Shown here: positions 1 to 7,354 of the stretch, piece after piece
Numbering within the stretch: the first letter of the stretch is position 1
Layout of the letters: every line of letters starts with the position of its first letter
NCBI GenBank assembly: GCA_963816795.1
Contig: CAWFLT010000014.1
Location: 682,001-746,000, forward strand
Length of the DNA stretch: 64,000 nt
From: CAWFLT01 sp963816795
Lineage (GTDB): Bacteria > Acidobacteriota > Vicinamibacteria > Vicinamibacterales > SCN-69-37
Reading direction: 5' to 3'
Notes under the pieces: generated by a model
The model's input: the letters and a program-made list of their open reading frames with translations, nothing else
The model's database searches: none
What the model was told of the DNA's origin: nothing
Translations under genes and position numbers: made by a program

Positions 1-105
1 AAGCACCGCGTCGGGCAGCCGCTGCCCGGCGACTACCCGGCGCCGATTGTCGACCGCTATCCGGAGCTGAAAGGCGTCGTCGCTACTTCTGGGCTGGCGC
101 TTTGA
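1..105 (+). CDS. C-terminal tail of a gene entering from the left edge
   Basis: An open plus-strand frame runs from base 1 to a TGA at 103-105. It encodes about 34 residues including YPAPIVDRYPEL. That stretch weakly resembles the C-terminus of DNA photolyase/cryptochrome proteins, which often end near a YPxPIVD motif, but too little is present to assign a function. The last 23 bases overlap the convergent cyclophilin gene, so the real stop may lie elsewhere if a frameshift is present, as in many neighbours. Confidence 0.3.
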   Translation, partial: KHRVGQPLPGDYPAPIVDRYPELKGVVATSGLAL

Positions 106-651
106 TCGTGACGTTCTTGATCACGTCGGTGACCTGCAGCTTGTCGACGACGGCCATCCCGGCCGTGACCTGACCGATGACGGCGTGCTTGCCGTCGAGG
201 CTGGGACTCGCGGTTTTCATCACGTACAACTGGCTGTCGGCGGCCATGCGGATTGCCTGAATGCGCCAGGCCGACCGCGCCGCGAACGTGCGATGCTTTT
301 TCGAGAGCTCGAACGCGTTGATCGCACTGCCGCTGCCGCCGCGTGCCCCAGTAGCTCGCGGTAGGTCATGTCTTTCGATTTCGGATCGCCCCACTGCACG
401 AGAGTGGGCGTGACGCGGTGAATCCGCTGCCCGCGGTAGAACCCGCGCTTCACGAGCCCGACGATGTGCTCGACGCTCTTGGGCGCGTCGGCGGCAAACA
501 GCTGGATCTCGAACGTGCCTTTGACGGTCTCGAACACGACGACCGGCGGCGGCGCGGCCGGCGTCGTCTGCGGCGAGGCCGACGCTGCACGGCGGCGGCC
601 CACCGCGAACAGGAAGCACGCCGTGCGCAGGCCGGATCGTTGCCGTCTCAT
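83..651 (-). CDS. Cyclophilin-type peptidyl-prolyl isomerase, frameshifted
   Basis: This is a probable exported peptidyl-prolyl cis-trans isomerase of the cyclophilin family, which speeds proline isomerisation during protein folding. Visible pieces in order are an N-terminal basic and Ala-rich leader, VVVFETVKGTFEIQLF (the family's start), GFYRGQRIHRV, VQWGDP, GGSGSAINAFE, VGLAHSGNP, AADSQLYVM and GKHAVIGQVTAGMAVVDKL. The pieces lie in different frames. Extra bases near 349-352 (CTAC), 337-342 (ACGC) and 244-247 explain most shifts; one junction near 279-287 needs a missing base or two extra ones. The start overlaps the nth stop by four bases (ATGA), so the two genes are translationally coupled. 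Confidence 0.75.
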
Positions 652-1309
652 GCGTGGGCTCCTACTCTCGTGACCCCGATCTTAGGACAGAGTGGGCTCA
701 CGACGCAGGCGCGACAACGCGGATAGACGGGCCGGCAGACGTTCTGCCCCCAGGTCACGAGGTACAGGTTCACCCGCGGCCAGAACCGGCGCGGGACGAC
801 GCGATAGAGCGCCTGCTCGGTCTGATCGGGCGTCTTCGTGCGGACCCAGCCGAGGCGGTTCGAGATGCGATGGACGTGGGTGTCGACGCAGATGTTGTCG
901 CGGCTCGCGTGCGCGAGGAGCAGCACGAGGTTGGCCGTCTTGCGCCCGACGCCGGGCAGCGTGAGCAGGTCCTCCATGCGATCGGGAACACGGCCGCCGA
1001 ACCGCGTCGAGGATCTGGCGGCTGGCTTCGCGGACGGTGCCGGACTTGATCCGGTAGAAACTGACCGGATAGATCAGTCGCTGAATGCGCGCGCGCGGCA
1101 ACGCCGCCAGCGTGCCCGGCGAGCTGCGCGACTCGGAACAGCCGCGTCGACGCGGCGTGCGTCACCGGATCGCGGGTCTGCGCGGAAAGCATCGTCGAGA
1201 TCAGGACCTGAAACGGATCGTCCCGGCTGTCCTCGCTGATTTTCTCGACCGCGAGCTCGCCCATGCCGCGAATCGCGCGGCCGATACGACCGAGCACCGA
1301 CACGACCAC
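648..1309 (-). CDS. nth: Endonuclease III, frameshifted
   Basis: DNA glycosylase/AP lyase for oxidised pyrimidines (base-excision repair). The C-terminal half reads cleanly: helix-hairpin-helix LPGVGRKTANLVL with the catalytic Lys, then VDTHVHRISNRLG with the catalytic Asp, and a C-x6-C-x2-C-x5-C iron-sulfur loop (CRPVYPRCRACVVSPLC). The N-terminal half (DPFQVLISTMLSAQTRD) lies in another frame. Two +1 sites, near 1122-1126 (GCGC, Ala-Ser) and 1003-1007 (GACG), restore one reading frame; gene length minus two bases is divisible by three. A GTG at 1307-1309 is a plausible start, 38 bp after the preceding small BMC gene; GTG at 1301-1303 is an alternative. Confidence 0.85.
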
Positions 1310-1347
1310 CGACCGCTCAGGCGCGGCGTCGGCCGCGGCCGACGGCC

Positions 1348-1585
1348 TCAGTGGCCGTGGCTCTTGCAGTACCCACAGTGATCGCACGGCACCGATGGCT
1401 CGATGACGCAGGACTCGCCGGTGTTCACGACGGTCAGATAGATCGCATGGCTCGGGTGCGTGGAGCGCAGCCCCCTGGACGGCGTGCACTGGCGCGGCGC
1501 CCGGACGCGCCAGCTGAGGCGCACGGTCTCCGAGGTGACGAGCGACCGCCTCCCGAACGAGCGCGCGCAGATCGACGTCGTTCAT
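1348..1585 (-). CDS. Small BMC-associated protein with Cys/His-rich tail
   Basis: About 78 residues. The N-terminus (MNDVDLRALVREAVARHLG) is a predicted amphipathic helix of the type used to target cargo to microcompartment shells. The tail, after one +1 shift (probably 1400-1470), reads HPSHAIYLTVV, then CVIEPSVPCDHCGYCKSHGH and a stop. CxHCxxC plus the terminal GH looks like a small zinc or iron-sulfur site. Its start overlaps the third BMC-P stop (ATGA), so it belongs to the shell operon. I recall similar short proteins near PVM-type BMC loci but their role is not established; a metal-binding or redox cofactor role is inference. Confidence 0.6.
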
Positions 1586-1863
1586 TCGCCGCTCGTCTCC
1601 ATCGTGACACGATCGACAATGCCGATGATCGCCGCGTCAACGGGCGCGGCGCGGCGCCGCAGCGCCTCGCCGGCCGCCCGTCCCTCGATCACGACCAGGA
1701 CCTGCTCGCCGACGCCGGCGCCAACCGAATCAATCGCGAGCAGCGGTGCCCCGCGCGGCTGGCCTTCCGGCGTGACCGGCTGCACGAGCAGGAGCTTGGC
1801 GCCCTCGAGCTTGCCGTGCTTCTGTGTCGCGACGAGGGTGCCGACGACGCGTCCGAGTTGCAT
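1582..1863 (-). CDS. BMC-P (EutN/CcmL) pentameric shell vertex protein, copy 3
   Basis: A 93-residue EutN/CcmL-family protein. In known microcompartments these pentamers cap the vertices of the polyhedral shell. The family pattern is clear: MQLGRVVGTLVATQKHGKLEGAKLLLVQPV at the start, then DSVGAGVGEQVLVV and the C-terminal PVDAAIIGIVD. The frame is intact. The ATG at 1861-1863 was chosen because it matches the family start; a longer upstream extension is not conserved. It lies 22 bp after copy 2 and its stop overlaps the start of the Cys/His-tail protein. Three diverged paralogues in tandem are typical of PVM-type loci. Confidence 0.92.
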   Translation of the reverse strand: MQLGRVVGTLVATQKHGKLEGAKLLLVQPVTPEGQPRGAPLLAIDSVGAGVGEQVLVVIEGRAAGEALRRRAAPVDAAIIGIVDRVTMETSGE

Positions 1864-1885
1864 GGATGAACTGGAATGGCGGCGC

Positions 1886-2170
1886 TCAGCGCCGCGTCGG
1901 GGCGCCCTCGACGTCCCAGTGATCGACGATGCCGACGACACAGGCGTCCGCCGGCGGCTCGGCGGGCAGGAACGGAAACGACGCTTCCTTGCCGCGCACG
2001 AAGAACACGTGCTCGCCGACCCCGGCGCCGACCGCGTCGAGCGCGACGAGCGTGCGGCCCGCGGGTTCGCGATCGAGATTGATCGGCTGCAGCACGAGCA
2101 GCTTGTGCGACTGGAGCGCGGCGTCCTTGACGGTCGCGACGACGTCGCCGATCACCCTCGCCATCTGCAT
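1886..2170 (-). CDS. BMC-P (EutN/CcmL) pentameric shell vertex protein, copy 2
   Basis: A 94-residue EutN/CcmL-family vertex protein, intact. It opens with MQMARVIGDVVATVKDAALQ and contains HKLLVLQPIN, DAVGAGVGEHVFFVRG and ACVVGIVDHWDVEG. A short insert before the last strand (EASFPFLPAEPP) distinguishes it from the other two copies and could change the pore or the contact with hexamers. It starts two bases after the copy 1 stop. Function (closing shell vertices) follows from the family; the specific difference between the three copies cannot be read from sequence. Confidence 0.92.
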   Translation of the reverse strand: MQMARVIGDVVATVKDAALQSHKLLVLQPINLDREPAGRTLVALDAVGAGVGEHVFFVRGKEASFPFLPAEPPADACVVGIVDHWDVEGAPTRR

Positions 2171-2172
2171 GG

Positions 2173-2443
2173 TCAGCCCTGAATGTCGATCGTGTCGATG
2201 ACGCCGACGATGGCGGCGTCCACCGGGCAATCCTTCATGCCCGGACGCCATTCGCGCCGAGCTGCCGCTGACGATGAGGACGGTTTCGCCGACGCCCGCA
2301 TCCACGGTGTCGACGGCCACGAGGTGATTACCTTCTGGATTGCCGGCCGGATCGATCGGACGCACAACGAGCAGCTTGTTGCTGACCAGGCGCTCGTCCT
2401 TCCGTGTGGCGACGACCGTGCCGACGACTTTGGCAATGATCAT
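2173..2443 (-). CDS. BMC-P (EutN/CcmL) pentameric shell vertex protein, copy 1, frameshifted
   Basis: EutN/CcmL-family vertex protein of about 89 residues. The first part (MIIAKVVGTVVATRKDERLV through DAVDAGVGET-like VDAGVGETVLIVSG) and the last part (MKDCPVDAAIVGVIDTIDIQG) lie in different frames. One extra base near 2249-2253 joins them: the local bases GCGC can be read as GCG or GCC, both Ala, giving SGSSAEWRPG. The gene length is 3n+1, as expected for one insertion. It is the first of three BMC-P copies and follows BMC-H by about 68 bp. Confidence 0.88.
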
Positions 2444-2511
2444 GAGAGCTGCGTCGGAGGCAAGGAGAAGGCCGAGTGCGCGCCTACCTGCCCTGCCTTT
2501 GCCTTGCCTGC

Positions 2512-2799
2512 CTACCCTTTCGCCGCTTTCCCGATCGGCAGCACGTCCTCGAGGTTCGCGTGCGGGCGTGGAATCACGTGGACGGACACCAGCTCGCCAA
2601 CGCGCCGCGCGGCGGCGGCGCCGGCGTCAGTCGCGGCCTTGACGGCCGCAACGTCGCCGCGAACGATAGCCGTGACGTACCCGGCGCCGATCTTTTCCCA
2701 CCCGACGAGGGTGACCTTTGCGGCCTTGACCATGGCGTCGGCGGCTTCGATCATCGCCACCAACCCTTTCGTCTCGACCATTCCCAGCGCCTCACCCAT
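2512..2799 (-). CDS. BMC-H hexameric microcompartment shell protein
   Basis: A 95-residue single-BMC-domain (Pfam BMC, CcmK/PduA/EutM type) protein that builds the hexagonal facets of the shell. It begins MGEALGMVETKGLVAMIEAA, continues KAAKVTLVGWEKIGAGYVTAIVRGDVAAV in segments typical of the fold, and ends with SVHVIPRPHANLEDVLP. The frame is intact. It sits 20 bp downstream of the aldolase and ahead of three BMC-P genes. It is the only facet-type protein visible, so either the shell uses a single BMC-H (as several PVM loci nearly do) or further BMC-H/BMC-T genes lie elsewhere in the genome. Confidence 0.95.
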   Translation of the reverse strand: MGEALGMVETKGLVAMIEAADAMVKAAKVTLVGWEKIGAGYVTAIVRGDVAAVKAATDAGAAAARRVGELVSVHVIPRPHANLEDVLPIGKAAKG

Positions 2800-2819
2800 T
2801 GCTCGTCCTCCGTGCCACG

Positions 2820-3704
2820 CTACGTTCTGGTAGCCAGTTGCCTGACGGCCTCGTCGATGAGCGCCGTCAACTGCGCGTATGTTAGCCGAATCTCGCCGTT
2901 CGTACCTACCGTGAGCCGGCCGGGGCCGCCGGCGACGCTCGTGTCAGGCACGAGGCGTTCACCGGGCGCGTTCGGCGCGTACACCACCTGGCACGACGGA
3001 TCGACGTCGGCGCCATCAGGGAGCGGATCCGCGCAGATGGGCGCTGGCGCCGCAATGCCGTACTGGCCGCGCAGCGCCTGCAGCCGGTCGACTTCTTCGC
3101 GCGAGATCAGATGCTCCCGGCCGAGCAGGCGCGCGACCAGGCTGATCTTCGCGAAATGCTCGATCGTCTCCATCTTGTAGTAGGCGCCAAACAGATCGCG
3201 GCCGAGCGCGAGTGCGCCGTGATTGGCGAGGAGCAGCGCATCGTGCGCCTTGACGTACGGCGCGACGCTGTCCGCGAGCTCGCGCGTCGAAGGCGTGCCG
3301 TACTCGGCGATGGGAATCGCGCCGAGCGTCGTGATGACCTCGGCGAGGACCGCGCGGTCGAGCGGAATGCCGGCAACCGCGAAGCCGGTCGCGAGCGCCG
3401 GATGCGCGTGGACGACCGCGCCGACATCCGGACGCTCCCGGTACGCGACCAGATGCATCAGGATCTCGGACGATGGCTTTCGGCCCGGGGCGCCGGCGAT
3501 CAAGCCGCCGCTCAGGTCGGTGACGCACATCATGTCGGGGGTCATGAAGCCCTTCGACACGTTCGACGGCGTCACCAGGAGGCGGTCCGGCGCGATTCGG
3601 ACGCTGATGTTCCCGTCGTTCGACGCGACGAACCCGCGCGTCCAGAGGCGCCGGCCGACCTCGACGATGTCGGCGCGCAGTTGATCGAGCGCGTCAGTGG
3701 TCAT
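2820..3704 (-). CDS. Class II aldolase (fuculose/rhamnulose-phosphate type) with encapsulation helix
   Basis: A 294-residue zinc-dependent class II aldolase. Residues 1-215 are the aldolase domain: SNDGNISVR, PSNVSKGFM, SSEILMHL (catalytic Glu), VVHAHPALAT (two metal His) and LLANHGALALG (third metal His). In PVM-type microcompartments such enzymes split L-fuculose- or L-rhamnulose-1-phosphate to DHAP and lactaldehyde inside the shell; that substrate is inferred. After a Pro/Gly-rich linker the C-terminus forms a predicted amphipathic helix (IRLTYAQLTALIDEAVRQL), which fits an encapsulation peptide. Its ATG overlaps the stop of the upstream YHS-like gene. No lactaldehyde dehydrogenase or kinase is present in the window. 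Confidence 0.9.
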   Translation of the reverse strand: MTTDALDQLRADIVEVGRRLWTRGFVASNDGNISVRIAPDRLLVTPSNVSKGFMTPDMMCVTDLSGGLIAGAPGRKPSSEILMHLVAYRERPDVGAVVHAHPALATGFAVAGIPLDRAVLAEVITTLGAIPIAEYGTPSTRELADSVAPYVKAHDALLLANHGALALGRDLFGAYYKMETIEHFAKISLVARLLGREHLISREEVDRLQALRGQYGIAAPAPICADPLPDGADVDPSCQVVYAPNAPGERLVPDTSVAGGPGRLTVGTNGEIRLTYAQLTALIDEAVRQLATRT

Positions 3705-3979
3705 CGCGACCGCGCCGGCTGGGCCGCGGCATAGGCGTCACGGCACGCCGCCGAACAGAAGTAGGTCGCACTGGCCCCGGATCCGGCGGCCAGCGCCTTC
3801 TCCTTGGGGATATAGGTGCCGCAATTCGGGTCGCGCACCAGCTCGCCGCCGAGCCGTTCCGGGCGGCGGGCCTTGGCGCCGTCCTGCAGCGGCCGCCGCG
3901 GCGGAAACAGCCAGCGCAGGACCAGGCGCAGCACCATCAGGATCAACAGAATCCGGAAGATCCACGGCAGAATTCTCAT
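3701..3979 (-). CDS. Single-pass membrane protein with YHS/TRASH-like metal site
   Basis: A 92-residue protein. An N-terminal membrane segment (ILPWIFRILLILMVLRLVL) is followed by a basic linker and a C-terminal module DPNCGTYIPKEKALA...YFCSAACRDAYAA. The C..Y.P...A....YFCS..C pattern is the YHS/TRASH-type heavy-metal-binding finger. It starts within the TPR gene stop (ATGA) and its own stop overlaps the aldolase start (ATGA), so it is translationally locked between housekeeping and BMC genes. A metal-delivery or metal-sensing role for the zinc aldolase is possible but only inferred from position. Confidence 0.7.
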   Translation of the reverse strand: MRILPWIFRILLILMVLRLVLRWLFPPRRPLQDGAKARRPERLGGELVRDPNCGTYIPKEKALAAGSGASATYFCSAACRDAYAAAQPARSR

Positions 3980-4599
3980 GGGCGCGGCTCCGTGCCACCG
4001 CGGCCCTTCGCGCCCGGCTCCGGGGTGTGCTGTCCCTTGATGCCGTCGAGGCCCTGCCGCGCGATGCGCGCTTCGGCGCTGTCGGGCGCGATCGCGATCA
4101 CCCGCTGCCACGACGCGGCGGCGCCCTCCATGTCTTTCTTGCCCATCGCCAGGAAGATGCCCTGGTTGAGGAGTGTCTTGACGTGTTTCTGATCGATCGC
4201 CAGCGAGTAGTCCACCTGCTTCAACGCGCGATCGAGCTCGTTCACCGAAAAGTAGGCGACGGCCAGATCGGTGCTGACGTTGACGTTCTTCGGCGCGAGC
4301 TTCAGGGCCGCTTCATACCAGGGGATGGCCAGATCGAACCGCCGCGCGTCGAAGTACAGGTTCGCGAGGTCCGTGCGGACGGTGGCGTCAGTCGGCCGGG
4401 CCTTGGCCTGCGCCTCGAGATCGGCGACCCGGGCCGCGTCGACGACTGGCGTGTTCTGGTCGGACGCCGATGGGGCCGCCGCCTGGGCGGACGGCGCCGG
4501 CGCCGGACCCGGCGCCACACGTTGTGTGCCGATAATCCAGCCAACGAGGACGCCAAATATGGCGCCCGAGAGTCCAAACGTCCACGCGTCGCGCTTCAC
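3976..4599 (-). CDS. Membrane-anchored TPR protein
   Basis: A 207-residue protein with one N-terminal membrane segment (FGLSGAIFGVLVGWIIGTQ), a Pro/Ala-rich linker (about residues 27-50) and three to four tetratricopeptide repeats (for example LANLYFDARRFDLAIPWYEA and LAVAYFSVNELDRALKQVDY). The topology suggests an anchored scaffold with the repeats on one side of the membrane. TPR proteins bind partner peptides; the partner is unknown. It lies 18 bp after pdxJ and overlaps the next gene by ATGA. The C-terminal 20 residues are Gly/Pro/charged and look unstructured. Confidence 0.75.
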   Translation of the reverse strand: MKRDAWTFGLSGAIFGVLVGWIIGTQRVAPGPAPAPSAQAAAPSASDQNTPVVDAARVADLEAQAKARPTDATVRTDLANLYFDARRFDLAIPWYEAALKLAPKNVNVSTDLAVAYFSVNELDRALKQVDYSLAIDQKHVKTLLNQGIFLAMGKKDMEGAAASWQRVIAIAPDSAEARIARQGLDGIKGQHTPEPGAKGRGGTEPRP

Positions 4600-4617
4600 C
4601 CTGCCGACCTCATCCGA

Positions 4618-5361
4618 TCATATCTTCAGGACGTCGAGATAGTCCCGCACCGCCCGATCAAGGCCAACCCAGATCGCGTGACTGATCAGCGCATGGCCAA
4701 TCGACACTTCCGCTAAATGGGGAAGGGTCCGAAACAACATCAAGTTCTCGAGATCGAGATCGTGCCCGGCGTTCACGCCGACGCCGAGCGAGTGCGCCAG
4801 CTCGGCGGCGGCACGGTAGCTCGCGAACGCCTGCCGGCCCGACGCCTCGCCGGCGGCAAAGGCCCGCGCGAACGGCTCGGTATAGAACTCGACACGGTGG
4901 GCGCCGAGCCGGGCCGCCCAGCGCACCGGCGCTTCCTGCGGATCGACGAAGAGGCTGATCCGGATCCCCGCGGCCTTGAGCTGCCGAATGACGCCGGCCA
5001 GCTGATCGGGCGACGTCTCGGCCGGCCAGCCCGCCTGACTCGTCACCTCGCCAGCGATCACCGGCACCAGCGTGCACTGGTCCGGCCGCGCGCTGAGCAC
5101 GAGATCGACGAAGCCCGGTCGCGGATCGCCTTCGATGTTGAATTCGACCTTCGACGAGCTCCGCCGGCGGGCGATCAAGGCGCTGATGTCGGTGACGTCC
5201 GTGGCGCGGATGTGACGCTCGTCCGCTCGCGGATGCACCGTGATGCCGGGCGCGCCCGCCTGCAGGCAGGTCTCGACCGCGCGGACGACACTCGGCACGG
5301 CCCCCCCTCGCGAGTTGCGCAGGGTCGCGATCTTGTTGACGTTGACCGACAGTTTGATCAT
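4618..5361 (-). CDS. pdxJ: Pyridoxine 5'-phosphate synthase
   Basis: A 247-residue PdxJ, which condenses 1-deoxy-D-xylulose 5-phosphate with 3-amino-2-oxopropyl phosphate in the DXP-dependent vitamin B6 pathway. Family blocks present: LSVNVNKIATLRNSRGG at the start, GITVHPRADERHI, FNIEGDP, CTLVP, RISLFVDP, VEFYTEPFA, GVNAGHDLDLENL and EVSIGHALISHAIWVGL. Length and frame are normal. It starts 7 bp after glmM ends, so it is probably co-transcribed with the c-di-AMP/glmM module. Confidence 0.96.
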   Translation of the reverse strand: MIKLSVNVNKIATLRNSRGGAVPSVVRAVETCLQAGAPGITVHPRADERHIRATDVTDISALIARRRSSSKVEFNIEGDPRPGFVDLVLSARPDQCTLVPVIAGEVTSQAGWPAETSPDQLAGVIRQLKAAGIRISLFVDPQEAPVRWAARLGAHRVEFYTEPFARAFAAGEASGRQAFASYRAAAELAHSLGVGVNAGHDLDLENLMLFRTLPHLAEVSIGHALISHAIWVGLDRAVRDYLDVLKI

Positions 5362-5368
5362 CGATGGC

Positions 5369-6712
5369 TCAGCCCAGCGTGGTCCGGACGGCGTCGGCGA
5401 TTTCTTCCGCCCAGGCCTGGACGGACGCCTGGTCGGGGCCTTCGATCATGACGCGCAGCAAGGGCTCGGTGCCCGAATAGCGAACGAGGACCCGTCCGCG
5501 ACCGGCCAGCGCCGCGTCGACGCGCGCGATGGCGGCTTGAATCTCGGGCACGTCGGCGACGTCGCGCTTGTCGCGCACGCGGACGTTGGTCAACGTCTGC
5601 GGATAGGTCACCAGCTCGGCCGCGAGATCGGCGAGCTCGCGCCCTGTCTCCGCCATCACGCGGAGCACCGCCAGCGCGGTCGCCATTCCGTCGCCGGTCG
5701 GCAGATGCTCGGCCATGATCACGTGACCGGACTGCTCGCCGCCGAGCACGTAGCCGCCATTGATCATCGCTTCCATCACGTACTTGTCGCCGACCGGTGT
5801 CCGAAGCAGCTGGACGCCATGCTGCGCAAACGCGATCTCGAGACCGATGTTGCTCATCACCGTCGCCACCACGGTGTCGCCGCGGAGCGCGCCTCGCCGT
5901 TTGTACTGCAGGCCGAGCATCAGGAGCACGGCATCGCCATCCACAATCCGGCCGCGATGGTCGACGAAGATCGCGCGATCGCCGTCGCCGTCGAACGCGA
6001 CGCCCAGGCGGCACCCTGCGGCGACGACCGCCGCCGCGAGCTGCGCCGGATGGGTGGAGCCGCACGCCAGATTGATGTTGCGGCCGTCGGGAGCGTCGCC
6101 CAGGACGATGAGCGAAAACCCGAGCGACTCGAACAGCTCTTTCGCCGTCGCGGTCGTCGCCCCGTTGGCGAGGTCGATTGCGATCCGCGCGCCCTCCAGC
6201 GGGCCGGACGACGGCAGCAGCCGGCGCACGTGGTCGAGGTAGGCGCCGGTGAAGTGGCCGTCGGCGAGATCGGCCTGCGCCGACGTCGGGACCTTCCAGC
6301 TCGCGTCCGCCATGATGGCTTCGACGGCGCGCTCGTCGCGCTCGCTGAACTTCTCCCCCTGACCGGAAAAAACCTTGATCCCGTTGTCCGCGTACGGATT
6401 GTGTGACGCCGACAGCACGACGCCGAGATCGACGTCGAGCGCACGAGCGAGAAAGGCGACGCCCGGCGTCGGCATGATCCCCGCGGTCATCACCGCGGCG
6501 CCCTCCGAGACCGCCCCGCGGGCGAACTCGCGCTCGATCCACTCGCCACTCTCGCGCGTGTCCCGGCCGAGAATGATCTTCAACGGCCGATCGGTCCGCC
6601 GCTCGCGGACGACGGCGGCGCCAAGACGCGCGACCGTCTGGGGGTCGAGCGGCCAGACACCCGCGACACCGCGGACGCCGTCCGTGCCGAAGAGACGAGG
6701 CGGCGACGCCAT
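5369..6712 (-). CDS. glmM: Phosphoglucosamine mutase
   Basis: A 447-residue enzyme converting glucosamine-6-phosphate to glucosamine-1-phosphate for peptidoglycan and LPS precursors. It starts MASPPRLFGTDGVRG, has the phosphoserine loop VVLSASHNPYADNGIK, the Mg loop VAFDGDGDRAIF, the sugar loop GGEQSGHVI and the phosphate loop RYSGTEPLLRVM. The frame runs on upstream without a stop into the YbbR-domain gene. I place the start at the ATG at 6710-6712 because it overlaps a TGA in the adjacent frame (TGATG), the normal coupled junction; the apparent 661-residue fusion is explained by one extra base in cdaR. Confidence 0.94.
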   Translation of the reverse strand: MASPPRLFGTDGVRGVAGVWPLDPQTVARLGAAVVRERRTDRPLKIILGRDTRESGEWIEREFARGAVSEGAAVMTAGIMPTPGVAFLARALDVDLGVVLSASHNPYADNGIKVFSGQGEKFSERDERAVEAIMADASWKVPTSAQADLADGHFTGAYLDHVRRLLPSSGPLEGARIAIDLANGATTATAKELFESLGFSLIVLGDAPDGRNINLACGSTHPAQLAAAVVAAGCRLGVAFDGDGDRAIFVDHRGRIVDGDAVLLMLGLQYKRRGALRGDTVVATVMSNIGLEIAFAQHGVQLLRTPVGDKYVMEAMINGGYVLGGEQSGHVIMAEHLPTGDGMATALAVLRVMAETGRELADLAAELVTYPQTLTNVRVRDKRDVADVPEIQAAIARVDAALAGRGRVLVRYSGTEPLLRVMIEGPDQASVQAWAEEIADAVRTTLG

Positions 6713-7354
6713 CAGCGAATCACCACCAGCGACAAACGCCGGGCGCACGGCGACCGTCGCCAGGGTTCCGCCGACTTCCGCCCGCACCGGCACCTGATGG
6801 CGCCCGGGCGGGAGCCCTGCCAGATCGATGTACGCCATCACCGTGCCCGGATCGAGCCGGGTGAGCATCGCGCGTGAACCTCGGACCGTCACGGACACGG
6901 CGGAAGGATCCGCCTGAAACTGCCGGCCCGGCCCGAGATTGCGGGCGGTCACCGCGGTGCCGTCGAGCGTCCGATCGTCGACGTCGGACCGCTCGAGACG
7001 CAGCGTCACCGCGTTCGGCTCCACCTGCGCGACTTCGACGCCGATCGGCGCGACGATCTGATCGGCGCGGACGGGCAACTCCAGCCAGCCCGGCTGCTGC
7101 CCCGCCAAATCGACGACGACGCTCATCTGGTAGGACTGAATCTGGCTGATCTGGCTGACGACGCCACGAACGTGGACGTCGACCGCCTCGGTCTGTCCGG
7201 CAATCTCCATCCCGGGCGGGACGTTGCGATAGTTCACCGATACGCCCGTGACGTTGCGCTCGACCTGCGGGCCGCTCACCGTGAACCACAGCGCGGTGCC
7301 GAGCGCGAGCGCGGCCAGCTTCAATCCCACGTTGCGAAGCGGATGCCAGGCCAT
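6712..7354 (-). CDS. cdaR: YbbR-domain regulator of diadenylate cyclase, one frameshift
   Basis: About 213 residues. An N-terminal membrane anchor (GLKLAALALGTALWFTVSG) is followed by YbbR-type beta repeats (such as VDVHVRGVVSQI, VTVRGSRAML and AYIDLAGLPPGRHQV). In Firmicutes CdaR binds and modulates CdaA. Near the end one extra base (about 6731-6736; GCGT readable as GCG/GCT, both Ala) shifts the frame into glmM. Removing it gives RPALSLVVIR and a TGA that overlaps the glmM ATG. Length is 3n+1, consistent with one insertion. Its start overlaps the cdaA stop (TGATG). Confidence 0.85.

Noticed and set aside
3016..3528. Alternative minus-strand frames within the aldolase gene
   Set aside because: Arg/Pro-rich shadows with no motif; the aldolase frame holds all metal ligands.
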